A stretch of DNA of 64,000 bases, taken from assembly GCF_026239695.1 (NCBI RefSeq), contig NZ_JAPIVS010000007.1, positions 1 through 64,000 of the forward strand. Direction: 5' to 3'. The notes under the pieces were generated by a model. It was not told the origin of the DNA, made no database searches, and saw nothing but the letters and a program-made list of their open reading frames with translations. Position 1 is the stretch's first letter. Each line of letters opens with the position of its first letter. Of this stretch, positions 1-7,340 are shown piece after piece. Position numbers and translations under genes: made by a program. This stretch comes from Pedobacter sp. MC2016-15 (lineage in GTDB: Bacteria; Bacteroidota; Bacteroidia; Sphingobacteriales; Sphingobacteriaceae).

Positions 1-511
1 GCCCTAAGTTCTTTCGGAGCAAAAGCAAAAGCTGCGATTCCCGCTCGGTCAATATCTTGCGGTCTGAGGGACCGATAAGCAGCAGTTCTTTGGGATAAAA
101 ACGATAGAGCCCAATCTCGTAAGATTCCGGCTCCGGTGTTTTCAGCGAAGACCTTTTGAGGATATTTTTCACCCGCAGCACCAATTCGTCGGCATCAAAT
201 GGTTTGATAATATAGTCATCAGCCCCCAGTTTAAGGCCCTTCATCACATCTTCCTTCAGTTTACGTGCAGTAATAAAAAGAAAGGGCATTTGAGGATATC
301 CTTTAGCAACCCAGGCGGCAAAGGTAAAACCATCCTCTACCGGCATCATCACGTCGGTGAGGATAATATCAAACGCCATTTCCTGAAGAGCTATCCGGGC
401 TTCCTGTCCATTTACCCTTAGCTCCACGGAAAACCCATTAAGCTCTAGATACTGTTTCAGTAAGGGACCAAGATCCTGATCGTCTTCTACGATAAGTACA
501 GATGAACTCAT
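1..511 (-). CDS. OmpR/PhoB-family response regulator (3' part outside window)
   Basis: I translated the reverse strand from the ATG at 511 and read about 170 residues before the window ends. The receiver domain has acidic residues E9-D10-D11, the phospho-acceptor D53 in the context ILTDVMMP, T81 and K103 in IIKPF. After a linker near residues 120-130 comes the start of a winged-helix domain (LTERE followed by a leucine-rich helix), which places it in the DNA-binding OmpR/PhoB class. The start overlaps the stop of the upstream kinase as ATGA, so the two are co-translated and very probably form a cognate pair. The DNA-recognition helix lies outside the window, so specificity cannot be read; direct repeats at 1908-1936 are candidate targets. 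Confidence 0.9.
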   Translation of the reverse strand, partial: MSSSVLIVEDDQDLGPLLKQYLELNGFSVELRVNGQEARIALQEMAFDIILTDVMMPVEDGFTFAAWVAKGYPQMPFLFITARKLKEDVMKGLKLGADDYIIKPFDADELVLRVKNILKRSSLKTPEPESYEIGLYRFYPKELLLIGPSDRKILTERESQLLLLLRKNLG

Positions 512-1860
512 GCAAATGCTAAATAAATGCTAAATATACTTCCTTGAGGCGAAGAGTTCGTTAACCGGAGGTCGCCTCCGATACTTTTTACCGACTGCCT
601 GCTCAAATAAAGGCCCAATCCCAAACCCTGTACGGAGTGCACATAGTGTTGGGGTACACGGAAAAACTTCCCGAACAGATACTCCTGATAAACCCGGTCA
701 ATGCCGATGCCCTTATCAATCACATCGATACGGAACATATCACGTTCTTTCTCACCGCTGATCTGTATCAAAGAACCTGCTGCAGAATACTTCTGTGCAT
801 TGTCTACCAGGTTATCTATCGCAGCTTCAATCAATCCCGCAGAACCTATGACATCACAGGATCCTGACCCTGCAAAGACCTGTAATTCATGATTGTTTGA
901 TAGCGTTGATTTCTGGTAATTGTGCAGCAGCGCTATGATATCGACCCGTTCCGTATTTAATTTTTCCCTGATGACAGAGCTTTCCAGTACGCGTTCAACC
1001 GTAGTATTTAATTTTCTATGCTGACGCTCCAGATTTTGTATGAGTTCCTTCTGTTTAACAGAATCTTCTGCATACACGGGCAAATTGAGCGTCTTAAAGG
1101 CGATAGCCATCGAACTCAGCGGGGTTTTCAATTCATGTGTGATATTGTTGACCAGATCTTCTCTCAGCTCCGTTATCTTTCTTTGCCGTTGTGCCGAGCG
1201 AATTACCTTAAAAAATACGATCACCACGGCCCCAAGTAGTAAAAGGGAAAGAGATCCAACAAGCACCATTTGTTTTAGAATTGATATTGGCATAGCGGGT
1301 ACTTCCAGGTAGATCAGGTTATCGTAGGCGGTCGCAATTGTGTTGTCGCCTGTATGGTCTGTGGTACCATTATTTTGGCCTAAAAATATCATCTGGTAAC
1401 CTTCGCGTGCCAGTTTCCTCAGACGTGATCTTTGATCAGGTATGTTCAGATCAATGATCGTCCGGCCCTGTGATTTTATCTTAATGGCCGCGTAGCCGGT
1501 TTGATAGGAAACACCTTTGATCAGTTCATCCTCCCTTGCCCTGTCAGCCAGCAGGCTATTCAGATTTTGCGATACTTCTTTGTCTTTCGCACTCAAAAAC
1601 CGCTCGAAACCTATCCGGTCAAGTTTGCCCGCACGAACCATCTCTGCAACATCTGTGAGGTTGGTAAAGTAACGTTTTTGAATCTTCTGAAATGCGGAGT
1701 CATTGTACAATTTCAGTACCGAGGCCTGTACCTGGCTATGATAGTTGGTAAGGTTGAGCTGCAAAGTATTATTCAATAAATAACACTGAACGGACACTAA
1801 TCCTGAAAGGATGATTAAACATACAAAGATCAGCAGCTTAAAGCGCCCCTTATTTTCCAT
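508..1860 (-). CDS. Membrane sensor histidine kinase
   Basis: A 450-residue inner-membrane sensor kinase. A first membrane segment covers about residues 8-29, a roughly 165-residue extracytoplasmic sensor region follows, and a second membrane segment lies at about 198-219. The DHp H-box contains the phospho-acceptor H242 (THELKTPLSS). The ATPase domain has the N-box around N354 (LVDNAQKYS), the G1 box DKGIGID near 382-388 and the G2 box GLGLGLYLS near 412-420, so it looks catalytically complete. The sensor region matches no ligand-binding family I recognise. The gene is read leftward and its stop overlaps the start of the response regulator by ATGA. A good -7 element (TAATTTTG) ends only five bases before the start codon, suggesting a leaderless or very short-leader transcript. 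Confidence 0.93.
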   Translation of the reverse strand: MENKGRFKLLIFVCLIILSGLVSVQCYLLNNTLQLNLTNYHSQVQASVLKLYNDSAFQKIQKRYFTNLTDVAEMVRAGKLDRIGFERFLSAKDKEVSQNLNSLLADRAREDELIKGVSYQTGYAAIKIKSQGRTIIDLNIPDQRSRLRKLAREGYQMIFLGQNNGTTDHTGDNTIATAYDNLIYLEVPAMPISILKQMVLVGSLSLLLLGAVVIVFFKVIRSAQRQRKITELREDLVNNITHELKTPLSSMAIAFKTLNLPVYAEDSVKQKELIQNLERQHRKLNTTVERVLESSVIREKLNTERVDIIALLHNYQKSTLSNNHELQVFAGSGSCDVIGSAGLIEAAIDNLVDNAQKYSAAGSLIQISGEKERDMFRIDVIDKGIGIDRVYQEYLFGKFFRVPQHYVHSVQGLGLGLYLSRQSVKSIGGDLRLTNSSPQGSIFSIYLAFA

Positions 1861-1864
1861 GAAG

Positions 1865-1872
1865 CAAAATTA
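1865..1872 (-). promoter_or_regulatory. -7 promoter element of the kinase/regulator operon
   Basis: Reverse-strand TAATTTTG fits the Bacteroidota consensus TAnnTTTG exactly. It ends five bases before the kinase ATG at 1860, so the transcript would begin at or near the start codon. No TTG is seen at the usual -33 distance; that region is occupied by the repeats at 1875-1936, which would fit an activator-dependent promoter. Confidence 0.4.
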
Positions 1873-1874
1873 AT

Positions 1875-1936
1875 CATTAATGATCCTTGCGACGAGGATA
1901 TAAGGATCATTAACACTTCATTAACTATCCATTAAC
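1875..1936. promoter_or_regulatory. Candidate OmpR/PhoB-type operator: 11-bp phased CATTAAC repeats
   Basis: Three perfect copies of CATTAAC begin at 1908, 1919 and 1930, each separated by 4 bp. The 7+4 bp arrangement is that of pho-box-like sites for OmpR-family regulators. A related CATTAAT begins at 1875, exactly three 11-bp steps before the first copy. A 12-bp perfect inverted repeat (TTAATGATCCTT at 1877-1888, AAGGATCATTAA at 1902-1913) overlaps the array. The site lies between the kinase/regulator operon and the divergent protease-like genes. It could serve autoregulation, control of the protease-like genes, or both. Assignment to the neighbouring regulator is inference. Confidence 0.55.
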
Positions 1937-1970
1937 CATTTCCGGGTGGAAGCTAAGCGAGATTTGCATC

Positions 1971-2921
1971 ATGATATTGAAACGAAAACACATGATGCTG
2001 GTCACTATGCTGACGGTATCAATGGCACTTTATGGTTATGGACAACAAATGCCAAAAGCCGACCGCGGCATTCATTTAAGCGGCGATACGATCAGTTTGC
2101 ATTTCACTGTTTACAAGTATTTCCCATTCATTACAGCGGACATCAATGGTGTTAAAGGGAAACTGTTGTTTGATACGGGTGCGGGCATGGATCTTGAACT
2201 TGATGATAAAGTCCTTGATTTAAAAAATGGTAAACCAAAGGGGCGCGGATTTGTTGGCAGTGGCCAGGCATTCAGCGTAAGCCTTTACGATACGATCAGT
2301 CATATCAGCCTGGATAATGGACGTTTAACTTACACTGATGCCGGTCCTGTAGGTGGCCACGATTTCAGTTACATGAATAAGATCACCACGGATATATTAG
2401 GATTGATAGGCTATAACTTCTTCAAAGGTTATCTGTTTAAGCTGGATTATAAAGCAAGCCTGATCACTTTTTATAAAAACACACCGCAACGTTCAGCAAA
2501 CAAGGATTTCTTGACAAACGAAACGTTAGTGGCGGTACTCGATTTTGAAACCAGAAAACTGATCAACCACCCGGTCATCAGGAGAATATCCGGCAATGAT
2601 ACCCTGGCTATAGCATTTGACACAGGGCAGTTGGGATCCCTGGCCTTGTCGCCGGACATGAAAAAGGATTGGTCTGATAAAGGAAAATTGATCACAAAAG
2701 GAGAGGATAGAATAGCCGAAATACGATCATTCCAGCTCCCGGGCCTCGCAGATCCGCTGTCCTTTAAAACTATTTTGTATTCCCAGCAGGCTGCGTCAGG
2801 GGCTAACAAAGCTATCGGCATCACCGAACAGAATACCATCGATCTGGGCTATAGCTTCCTTACTCAGTACAAGACCGTGTGGGACTTCGACAACAAGAAG
2901 ATATATCTTCTCAAACCATAA
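1971..2921 (+). CDS. Secreted retropepsin-like aspartyl protease family protein (paralog 1)
   Basis: A 316-residue protein with a Sec-type signal peptide (KRK followed by a hydrophobic stretch, cleavage probably near residue 24-26), so it acts outside the inner membrane. An aspartyl-protease motif LLFDTGAG has the putative catalytic D68. The stretch LGLIGYNFFKGY near 143-154 is typical of retropepsin-like Bacteroidota proteins. A second DTG (IAFDTGQL, D217) occurs in the C-terminal half, so the chain may carry two active-site half-loops. It is followed 50 bp later by a paralog with the same layout, and both probably form one transcript. The first ATG (1971) gives the positively charged n-region; 1992 or 1995 are possible later starts. 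Proteolysis is inferred from motifs only; substrate unknown. Confidence 0.75.
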   Translation: MILKRKHMMLVTMLTVSMALYGYGQQMPKADRGIHLSGDTISLHFTVYKYFPFITADINGVKGKLLFDTGAGMDLELDDKVLDLKNGKPKGRGFVGSGQAFSVSLYDTISHISLDNGRLTYTDAGPVGGHDFSYMNKITTDILGLIGYNFFKGYLFKLDYKASLITFYKNTPQRSANKDFLTNETLVAVLDFETRKLINHPVIRRISGNDTLAIAFDTGQLGSLALSPDMKKDWSDKGKLITKGEDRIAEIRSFQLPGLADPLSFKTILYSQQAASGANKAIGITEQNTIDLGYSFLTQYKTVWDFDNKKIYLLKP

Positions 2922-2971
2922 TACAGGCCTCCAAAATTTAAATGAATACAATCCCCCATTAAACATACAAA

Positions 2972-3931
2972 ATGAAAAAGATCATAGTAAAATTGCTGTT
3001 GGCAGCCCTGGTTCTTACCTTAACTAATACCGTAATTGCTCAGGTTCCGTCAATGCCCGAAAATCATGAACTTCCGGAATTCCACTTAACAGAAGATACC
3101 TGCAGTATTAATTTTCTGGATCACGCCCGTTACATCTTTATTGAAGGGAGCATCGGAAAGACCAAAGGAAAATTTATGTTCGATACAGGTTCACAGACTA
3201 GCCTGGCAATAAACCGGCTTTTTGTGGAAACGAAAGGAGGCAAAAAGATAGGAACAGGATTTAACGGCTCCGGAGAAAATTATGATGTATTCAGGTTAGA
3301 TACGGTGCGTGATATTAATGTCGGTAATCGTTTATCTTTTGATATTTGCGGCCCTGTTGAAGCAAACGAGCAAAAAGGGATTCATGAACATTTGGAACCA
3401 CAATTTCTTGGTTTGATTGGTTACGATTTCTTCAAAGGTTATGTGATGAAAGTGGATTACCGCAATCACCGCTTAACTTTTTATAAGAATACAGAAACCC
3501 GGAATAAAAACCAGGATTTTTTGAAAGGCGAGAAACTGATTACCGTGATTAATCTGAAAGCCAGCCTGCTACCGAATCACCCGCTTACAGACCTTCAAAT
3601 TAACGGAGTAAGTGTTGATGCTGGATTTGACACTGGTACACCAGGAGTGCTCTATCCTACAGATAGCTTTAAAGAGGAACTTTCAAAAAAAGGAATATTA
3701 GGCGAAAAGGATAAAGAAAGCGAAACCACATTAAAAAACCTTGAATTTGCAAATGGCTATAAAGGTTACAGTGAACAGATCCACATCCTTACACCAGAGC
3801 AAGGCATGGGCATCAGAAAAGCCATTGGCTTTCAGACTGAGAACATGCTTGAGTTAGGCCACGGTTTCCTTGCCCAATATAAGACCGTTTGGGATATACA
3901 AAACAAGAAACTGTATCTTTTACAAAGGTAG
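2972..3931 (+). CDS. Secreted retropepsin-like aspartyl protease family protein (paralog 2)
   Basis: A 319-residue paralog of the preceding gene. The signal peptide is clear (MKKIIVKLLLAALVLTL, cleavage likely after TVIAQ). The first motif is FMFDTGSQ with D71, the stretch LGLIGYDFFKGY lies near 146-157, and the second motif is AGFDTGTP with D220. Both copies also end with a similar segment (QYKTVWD then KKLYLL or KKIYLL). Conservation of both DTG motifs across the diverged copies suggests both matter, as in two-lobed aspartic proteases. A 33-bp near-continuous palindrome just after the stop probably ends the transcript. The adjacent kinase/regulator pair and operator make two-component control likely. 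Confidence 0.75.
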   Translation: MKKIIVKLLLAALVLTLTNTVIAQVPSMPENHELPEFHLTEDTCSINFLDHARYIFIEGSIGKTKGKFMFDTGSQTSLAINRLFVETKGGKKIGTGFNGSGENYDVFRLDTVRDINVGNRLSFDICGPVEANEQKGIHEHLEPQFLGLIGYDFFKGYVMKVDYRNHRLTFYKNTETRNKNQDFLKGEKLITVINLKASLLPNHPLTDLQINGVSVDAGFDTGTPGVLYPTDSFKEELSKKGILGEKDKESETTLKNLEFANGYKGYSEQIHILTPEQGMGIRKAIGFQTENMLELGHGFLAQYKTVWDIQNKKLYLLQR

Positions 3932-3951
3932 TTCAATCAACTCATGAGTGT

Positions 3952-3984
3952 AAATTGGAGGTCACAATTTGTGACCTCCAATTT
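3952..3984. terminator. Bidirectional hairpin between convergent genes
   Basis: The arms 3952-3967 and 3969-3984 are perfectly complementary (16 bp) around a single central base, with a GGAGGTCAC core. It sits between the stops of the protease-like gene (+) and the acyltransferase (-). The U-tract is weak on both strands, so termination strength is uncertain. Confidence 0.6.
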
Positions 3985-4008
3985 AAAGTCCGTCGTGATA
4001 AAACGTAT

Positions 4009-5043
4009 TTAGTTACTAACCAAAAACCCCAATCGCAATTTCTTAAGCAACCCTATCAATAAAACACAAACAGCACAGATCCCTATTGTTGAAATCAATG
4101 GACATACAACTGATGCTAAAGGAAAATGAAAAACCACTCCGCTTTGCATGATTAAAGGCGACAGGCAAAGAATAACCAAAGGATTCAAACAAAATATCCC
4201 TAAAGTCTGATTAGCCATTGACTGAACCAATCTCCCGAATGCTGCGGGCAGTTCTGCATAGGTTGGTCCTGAGTTAACCGCACTCGTGAGTAGCAGGGTA
4301 CAGATAAATACGCTGGGCAGCATGTATACATTTTCTAGTCCCGGTTTCAGATATAGAATCTCAGCAAGGATCAGCAGAGGTGAAAGCCATATCAAAACTG
4401 GAGGTAAAGAGATATTGATGATATTTTTATGTGCATGGAGAATACCTACGATCATATAAGGCAGCCAGTAAACAAAAGGGCGGTAACTCAATTTTTCCAT
4501 CACTCCATGTTCAAACCAGCTGGTATAGGAAATCAGCGCATAAAAGCCGATTGACAAAAGAATAATGACAGAAGTGAATTTTGATAAGACCGGAGTTATT
4601 TTCCGTATGATATTAAACAAGATGATCAGCTGAAATAAAATGATAAAGTAATACTGTCCGGACCAGCCATAGCCCACCCAATGTTTGGTGATCAAACTTT
4701 TAACCGTTAGCGTACTAAAGTCTGCAGTTAGCAGTAGATACACAACAGACCAGACAAAAAATGGTATAAAAAGCTGGTAAAGCCGCTTGAACGCATTACC
4801 GTCACCTCTTTTGATAAAGCTCTTTTCTGAAAAATAAGCCCACAGATAAATAAAAACCGGTACACAAAATCTAAATAGATTTTGGATAAACTCCACCTGC
4901 GTTTTACTGAAATCTATTGCGGAAGCACTAAAGGGAAGGAGATGAGAGCCATGAATAAAAACAACAGCAAAAATTGATAAAGATTTGAGAATGTCTGCGT
5001 TGGCATTTCTCTGGTTTGGAGCGCTGTTTTTTTTGATATCCAT
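4009..5043 (-). CDS. Acyltransferase 3 family membrane protein
   Basis: An integral membrane protein of about 344 residues with roughly ten hydrophobic segments. The N-terminal signature ADILKSLSIFAVVFIHG carries the conserved aspartate and histidine of the acyltransferase 3 (OafA/WecH-like) family, which O-acetylates or otherwise acylates surface glycans using cytoplasmic acyl donors. I chose the ATG at 5043 (MDIKKN) because the twelve residues from the alternative ATG at 5079 are cysteine- and threonine-rich and unlike family N-termini. It faces a hairpin shared with the convergent protease-like gene. The nearby glycosyltransferase block suggests it decorates that glycan, but a 73-residue gene with its own promoter separates them. 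Confidence 0.8.
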   Translation of the reverse strand: MDIKKNSAPNQRNANADILKSLSIFAVVFIHGSHLLPFSASAIDFSKTQVEFIQNLFRFCVPVFIYLWAYFSEKSFIKRGDGNAFKRLYQLFIPFFVWSVVYLLLTADFSTLTVKSLITKHWVGYGWSGQYYFIILFQLIILFNIIRKITPVLSKFTSVIILLSIGFYALISYTSWFEHGVMEKLSYRPFVYWLPYMIVGILHAHKNIINISLPPVLIWLSPLLILAEILYLKPGLENVYMLPSVFICTLLLTSAVNSGPTYAELPAAFGRLVQSMANQTLGIFCLNPLVILCLSPLIMQSGVVFHFPLASVVCPLISTIGICAVCVLLIGLLKKLRLGFLVSN

Positions 5044-5172
5044 CTTACAACAAATTGTAGTACAATTACAGGTTGTCAAGTTACATAAATATCTTTGAAG
5101 GATTAGCTGATGTATTAAATGTAATTTATATTTAACATTTAAAAACAGCGAGCTGCCAGTGGTAACAGCTAT

Positions 5173-5394
5173 CTAGTCAGATTCTTTTTTTCTGGAATAC
5201 TTGATATAAACCTTTGAGTAACAATGATTACACCTGTATCTTTTGATATTCTTGAAAAACAGGACATATTTCACAAAGGGATCTCTGGGCACTCTGGTAT
5301 CCAGTAGCCCGATTTTGCATTTGGGACAGCGATGGTAATTCCTGGATCGATAAACCCAGTTCTGATCAGGTTTATCGGTGAGCGCTATTTTCAT
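5173..5394 (-). CDS. Small zinc-ribbon-like protein, function unknown
   Basis: A 73-residue basic protein with two CxxC pairs (C23-C26 in CPKC and C55-C58 in CNHC), the layout of a small zinc ribbon. The spacer between the pairs is rich in aromatic and basic residues. No signal peptide or membrane segment is evident. It has its own -7 promoter element (TATATTTG at 5421-5428) and so need not belong to the glycosyltransferase operon upstream. I do not recognise a named family. Nucleic-acid or protein binding is possible but not shown. Confidence 0.6.
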   Translation of the reverse strand: MKIALTDKPDQNWVYRSRNYHRCPKCKIGLLDTRVPRDPFVKYVLFFKNIKRYRCNHCYSKVYIKYSRKKESD

Positions 5395-5420
5395 TTATAA
5401 TGACAACATTAATATCGGGT

Positions 5421-5428
5421 CAAATATA
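5421..5428 (-). promoter_or_regulatory. -7 promoter element upstream of the zinc-ribbon gene
   Basis: Reverse-strand TATATTTG is a perfect match to the Bacteroidota TAnnTTTG element and lies 26 bp before the ATG at 5394. No clear -33 TTG is present at the expected spacing. Confidence 0.4.
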
Positions 5429-5520
5429 CGACGTGTTGCCAGTTATTTAATTAGTTGTAGGTATACTTGATATTTTTGTGCTTTTTGTCCTAAGTAACAA
5501 AAATGTGGGAATAATAACGG

Positions 5521-6642
5521 TTAAAGGCCGATTTGCCGGAATAGAGCTACAAGTTGTAACGAAGATTTTACCCAGGAAAATTCTTTGAGACGCTCATTAC
5601 CTTTACGAATCATCTCATTTCGCAGAATTTCATCATCCAGTAACATCTTCATCTTGCTACACATATTACTGATATTGAACGGGTCGAATGTTAAAACTGC
5701 ATCCCCACCTACTTCAGGTAAAGAGGTATTGTCAGCAACCAGAACCGGTAACTGATAGTCAAAAGCCTCCAGAATTGGAATCCCAAAACCCTCATTGGTA
5801 GAAGGGAAGACATACATCAATGCCCCGGAATAGATGGTTGCCAGTTCGTTGTCGCTAAGGTACCCGGTTAAGATGATCTCATTTTCCAGGCCTGTCTCAG
5901 AAATGGCATCCAGAATCGCCTGCTGATCGTTACTGTCTTTGCTGGCATTGGAAGGACCTGCAAGAACCAGTTTGACCGGACTATCCGTAGTCGATTTCAA
6001 TTCCTTAAACGCATGAATCAGCGCAGGGATATTTTTGCGCTTAAACATAGATCCCACATGCAGAACGTAATTTTTGCGCTCAATCCCAAAACGACCCAAA
6101 ATATCAGTCTCTTCATGTACCTTCATCGTTTTTGGTCCTTCGTACACAACTTTAAGCTGCGATAAGGGGATGCCGGTATAATGATGTATCTGCTGTTGCG
6201 CATACGTTGATGGCGTAACGATAAAAGCGGATCGCTTCGCTGCGGGAATAGCCGTCAGGTGATAAAGTTTGAGCCAGAGTTTGCCGTAATGTTCAGGATT
6301 TTCAAAGAAAAACGCATCATGAAATACGGGGACAGTCTCAAAACCAAGCCGCATCAGCGGCACAAAGTTATCTGTACAAAACAGAACATTACAACCGTTA
6401 AAATATGCTTTTAATGGCAGCGTAACCTGTTTCCAGAACTGGTAATTGAAATGTTCCACGTATTTGCCAAGTTTAGAACTACCCTTGTAAACCGGGAGCG
6501 ACGTATCCAGAAACTTAAAGCTCAGCTGATCGTTTGAGATCTCCCTGAAAGCTTTACAAAACTCCTCCAGATACGTTTTTGTACCCGTTTTGGCGAGTTT
6601 CAGGTCCCTGATGTCAACCCCGATAACTAATGGCTTACTCAT
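5521..6642 (-). CDS. Glycosyltransferase family 4 (GT-B fold)
   Basis: A 373-residue cytoplasmic glycosyltransferase. The C-terminal donor-binding lobe shows VLHVGSMFKRKN near residue 195 and the EGFGIPILEAF motif near 285, where the two glutamates of the EX7E signature contact the nucleotide-sugar. The N-terminal lobe starts IGVDIRDLKLAKTGTKTY. It probably adds one sugar to a lipid-linked repeat unit. Its start overlaps the stop of the acyltransferase gene upstream by ATGA, so it is the last member of the leftward glycan operon 9663-5521. Donor and acceptor cannot be read from sequence. Confidence 0.88.
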   Translation of the reverse strand: MSKPLVIGVDIRDLKLAKTGTKTYLEEFCKAFREISNDQLSFKFLDTSLPVYKGSSKLGKYVEHFNYQFWKQVTLPLKAYFNGCNVLFCTDNFVPLMRLGFETVPVFHDAFFFENPEHYGKLWLKLYHLTAIPAAKRSAFIVTPSTYAQQQIHHYTGIPLSQLKVVYEGPKTMKVHEETDILGRFGIERKNYVLHVGSMFKRKNIPALIHAFKELKSTTDSPVKLVLAGPSNASKDSNDQQAILDAISETGLENEIILTGYLSDNELATIYSGALMYVFPSTNEGFGIPILEAFDYQLPVLVADNTSLPEVGGDAVLTFDPFNISNMCSKMKMLLDDEILRNEMIRKGNERLKEFSWVKSSLQLVALFRQIGL

Positions 6643-7340
6643 AGATCTGCAATGCGGTTTTTGATCACTTTTGCCGGAATACCTGCAGCGACAGAATTAT
6701 CCGGGATCGACTTATTCACCACGCTCCCTGCAGCAATGACACAGCCTTTTCCGATGACTACACCGTCAAGAATGCTCACCCCGCCACCGATCCAGCAATT
6801 GTCCCCAATCTCTACACCAATACGTGTTACGCCCTGGCCCTTGATCGTCTGATCAGGAGCACTGAAGTTATGGTTTTCGGAGAAGATCTTCACCTCCGGA
6901 CCGAAGATCACCTCATTGCCAATCTTGATTCCGCCCTGTCCGGAGAAGTACGCACGCGCACTGATGCCGGTGCCATTTCCGATGGTAATTCCTGTGCCTT
7001 TCTGAGCAATAACACCCGTGCAGAAAAGGATAGAGTCGCGCGCAATAGATACATTATCCCCCAGGATGATCCCATTATCTGATAGTGCATTGATATATAC
7101 ATTATCTTCCAGGATCGTATTCCTGCCGGTGCTCAATTGATAAGCATGACTAATCTTTACATCTGTACCCAGAAAAAGCATCCCCTTGGAACTCTTTAAA
7201 AAAGGCTTTTTCAGCAGACCTCTGATCACTTGCGCAAACCTGCGGTTTGACACCACAGCAAGGTCTCTGACAGTATATTTACTCTCCCATTTATAGTTGG
7301 GATCATTCTTCAGTTTTCGGATTATCTTTTCAAGTAGCAT
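6639..7340 (-). CDS. Hexapeptide-repeat acyltransferase
   Basis: A 233-residue left-handed beta-helix (LbH) acyltransferase. Imperfect hexapeptides (for example ILGDNV, IGNGTG, IGNEVI, IGDNCW, IGKGCV) run through the middle and C-terminal parts. The segment SENHNF carries the histidine typical of the active site, and the C-terminus has the family ending VVNKSIPDNSVAAGIPAKVI. It probably transfers acetyl from acetyl-CoA to a sugar. It overlaps the polymerase-like gene upstream by 11 bp and the GT4 gene downstream by 4 bp, so it is translationally coupled in the leftward operon. Confidence 0.87.
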   Translation of the reverse strand: MLLEKIIRKLKNDPNYKWESKYTVRDLAVVSNRRFAQVIRGLLKKPFLKSSKGMLFLGTDVKISHAYQLSTGRNTILEDNVYINALSDNGIILGDNVSIARDSILFCTGVIAQKGTGITIGNGTGISARAYFSGQGGIKIGNEVIFGPEVKIFSENHNFSAPDQTIKGQGVTRIGVEIGDNCWIGGGVSILDGVVIGKGCVIAAGSVVNKSIPDNSVAAGIPAKVIKNRIADL

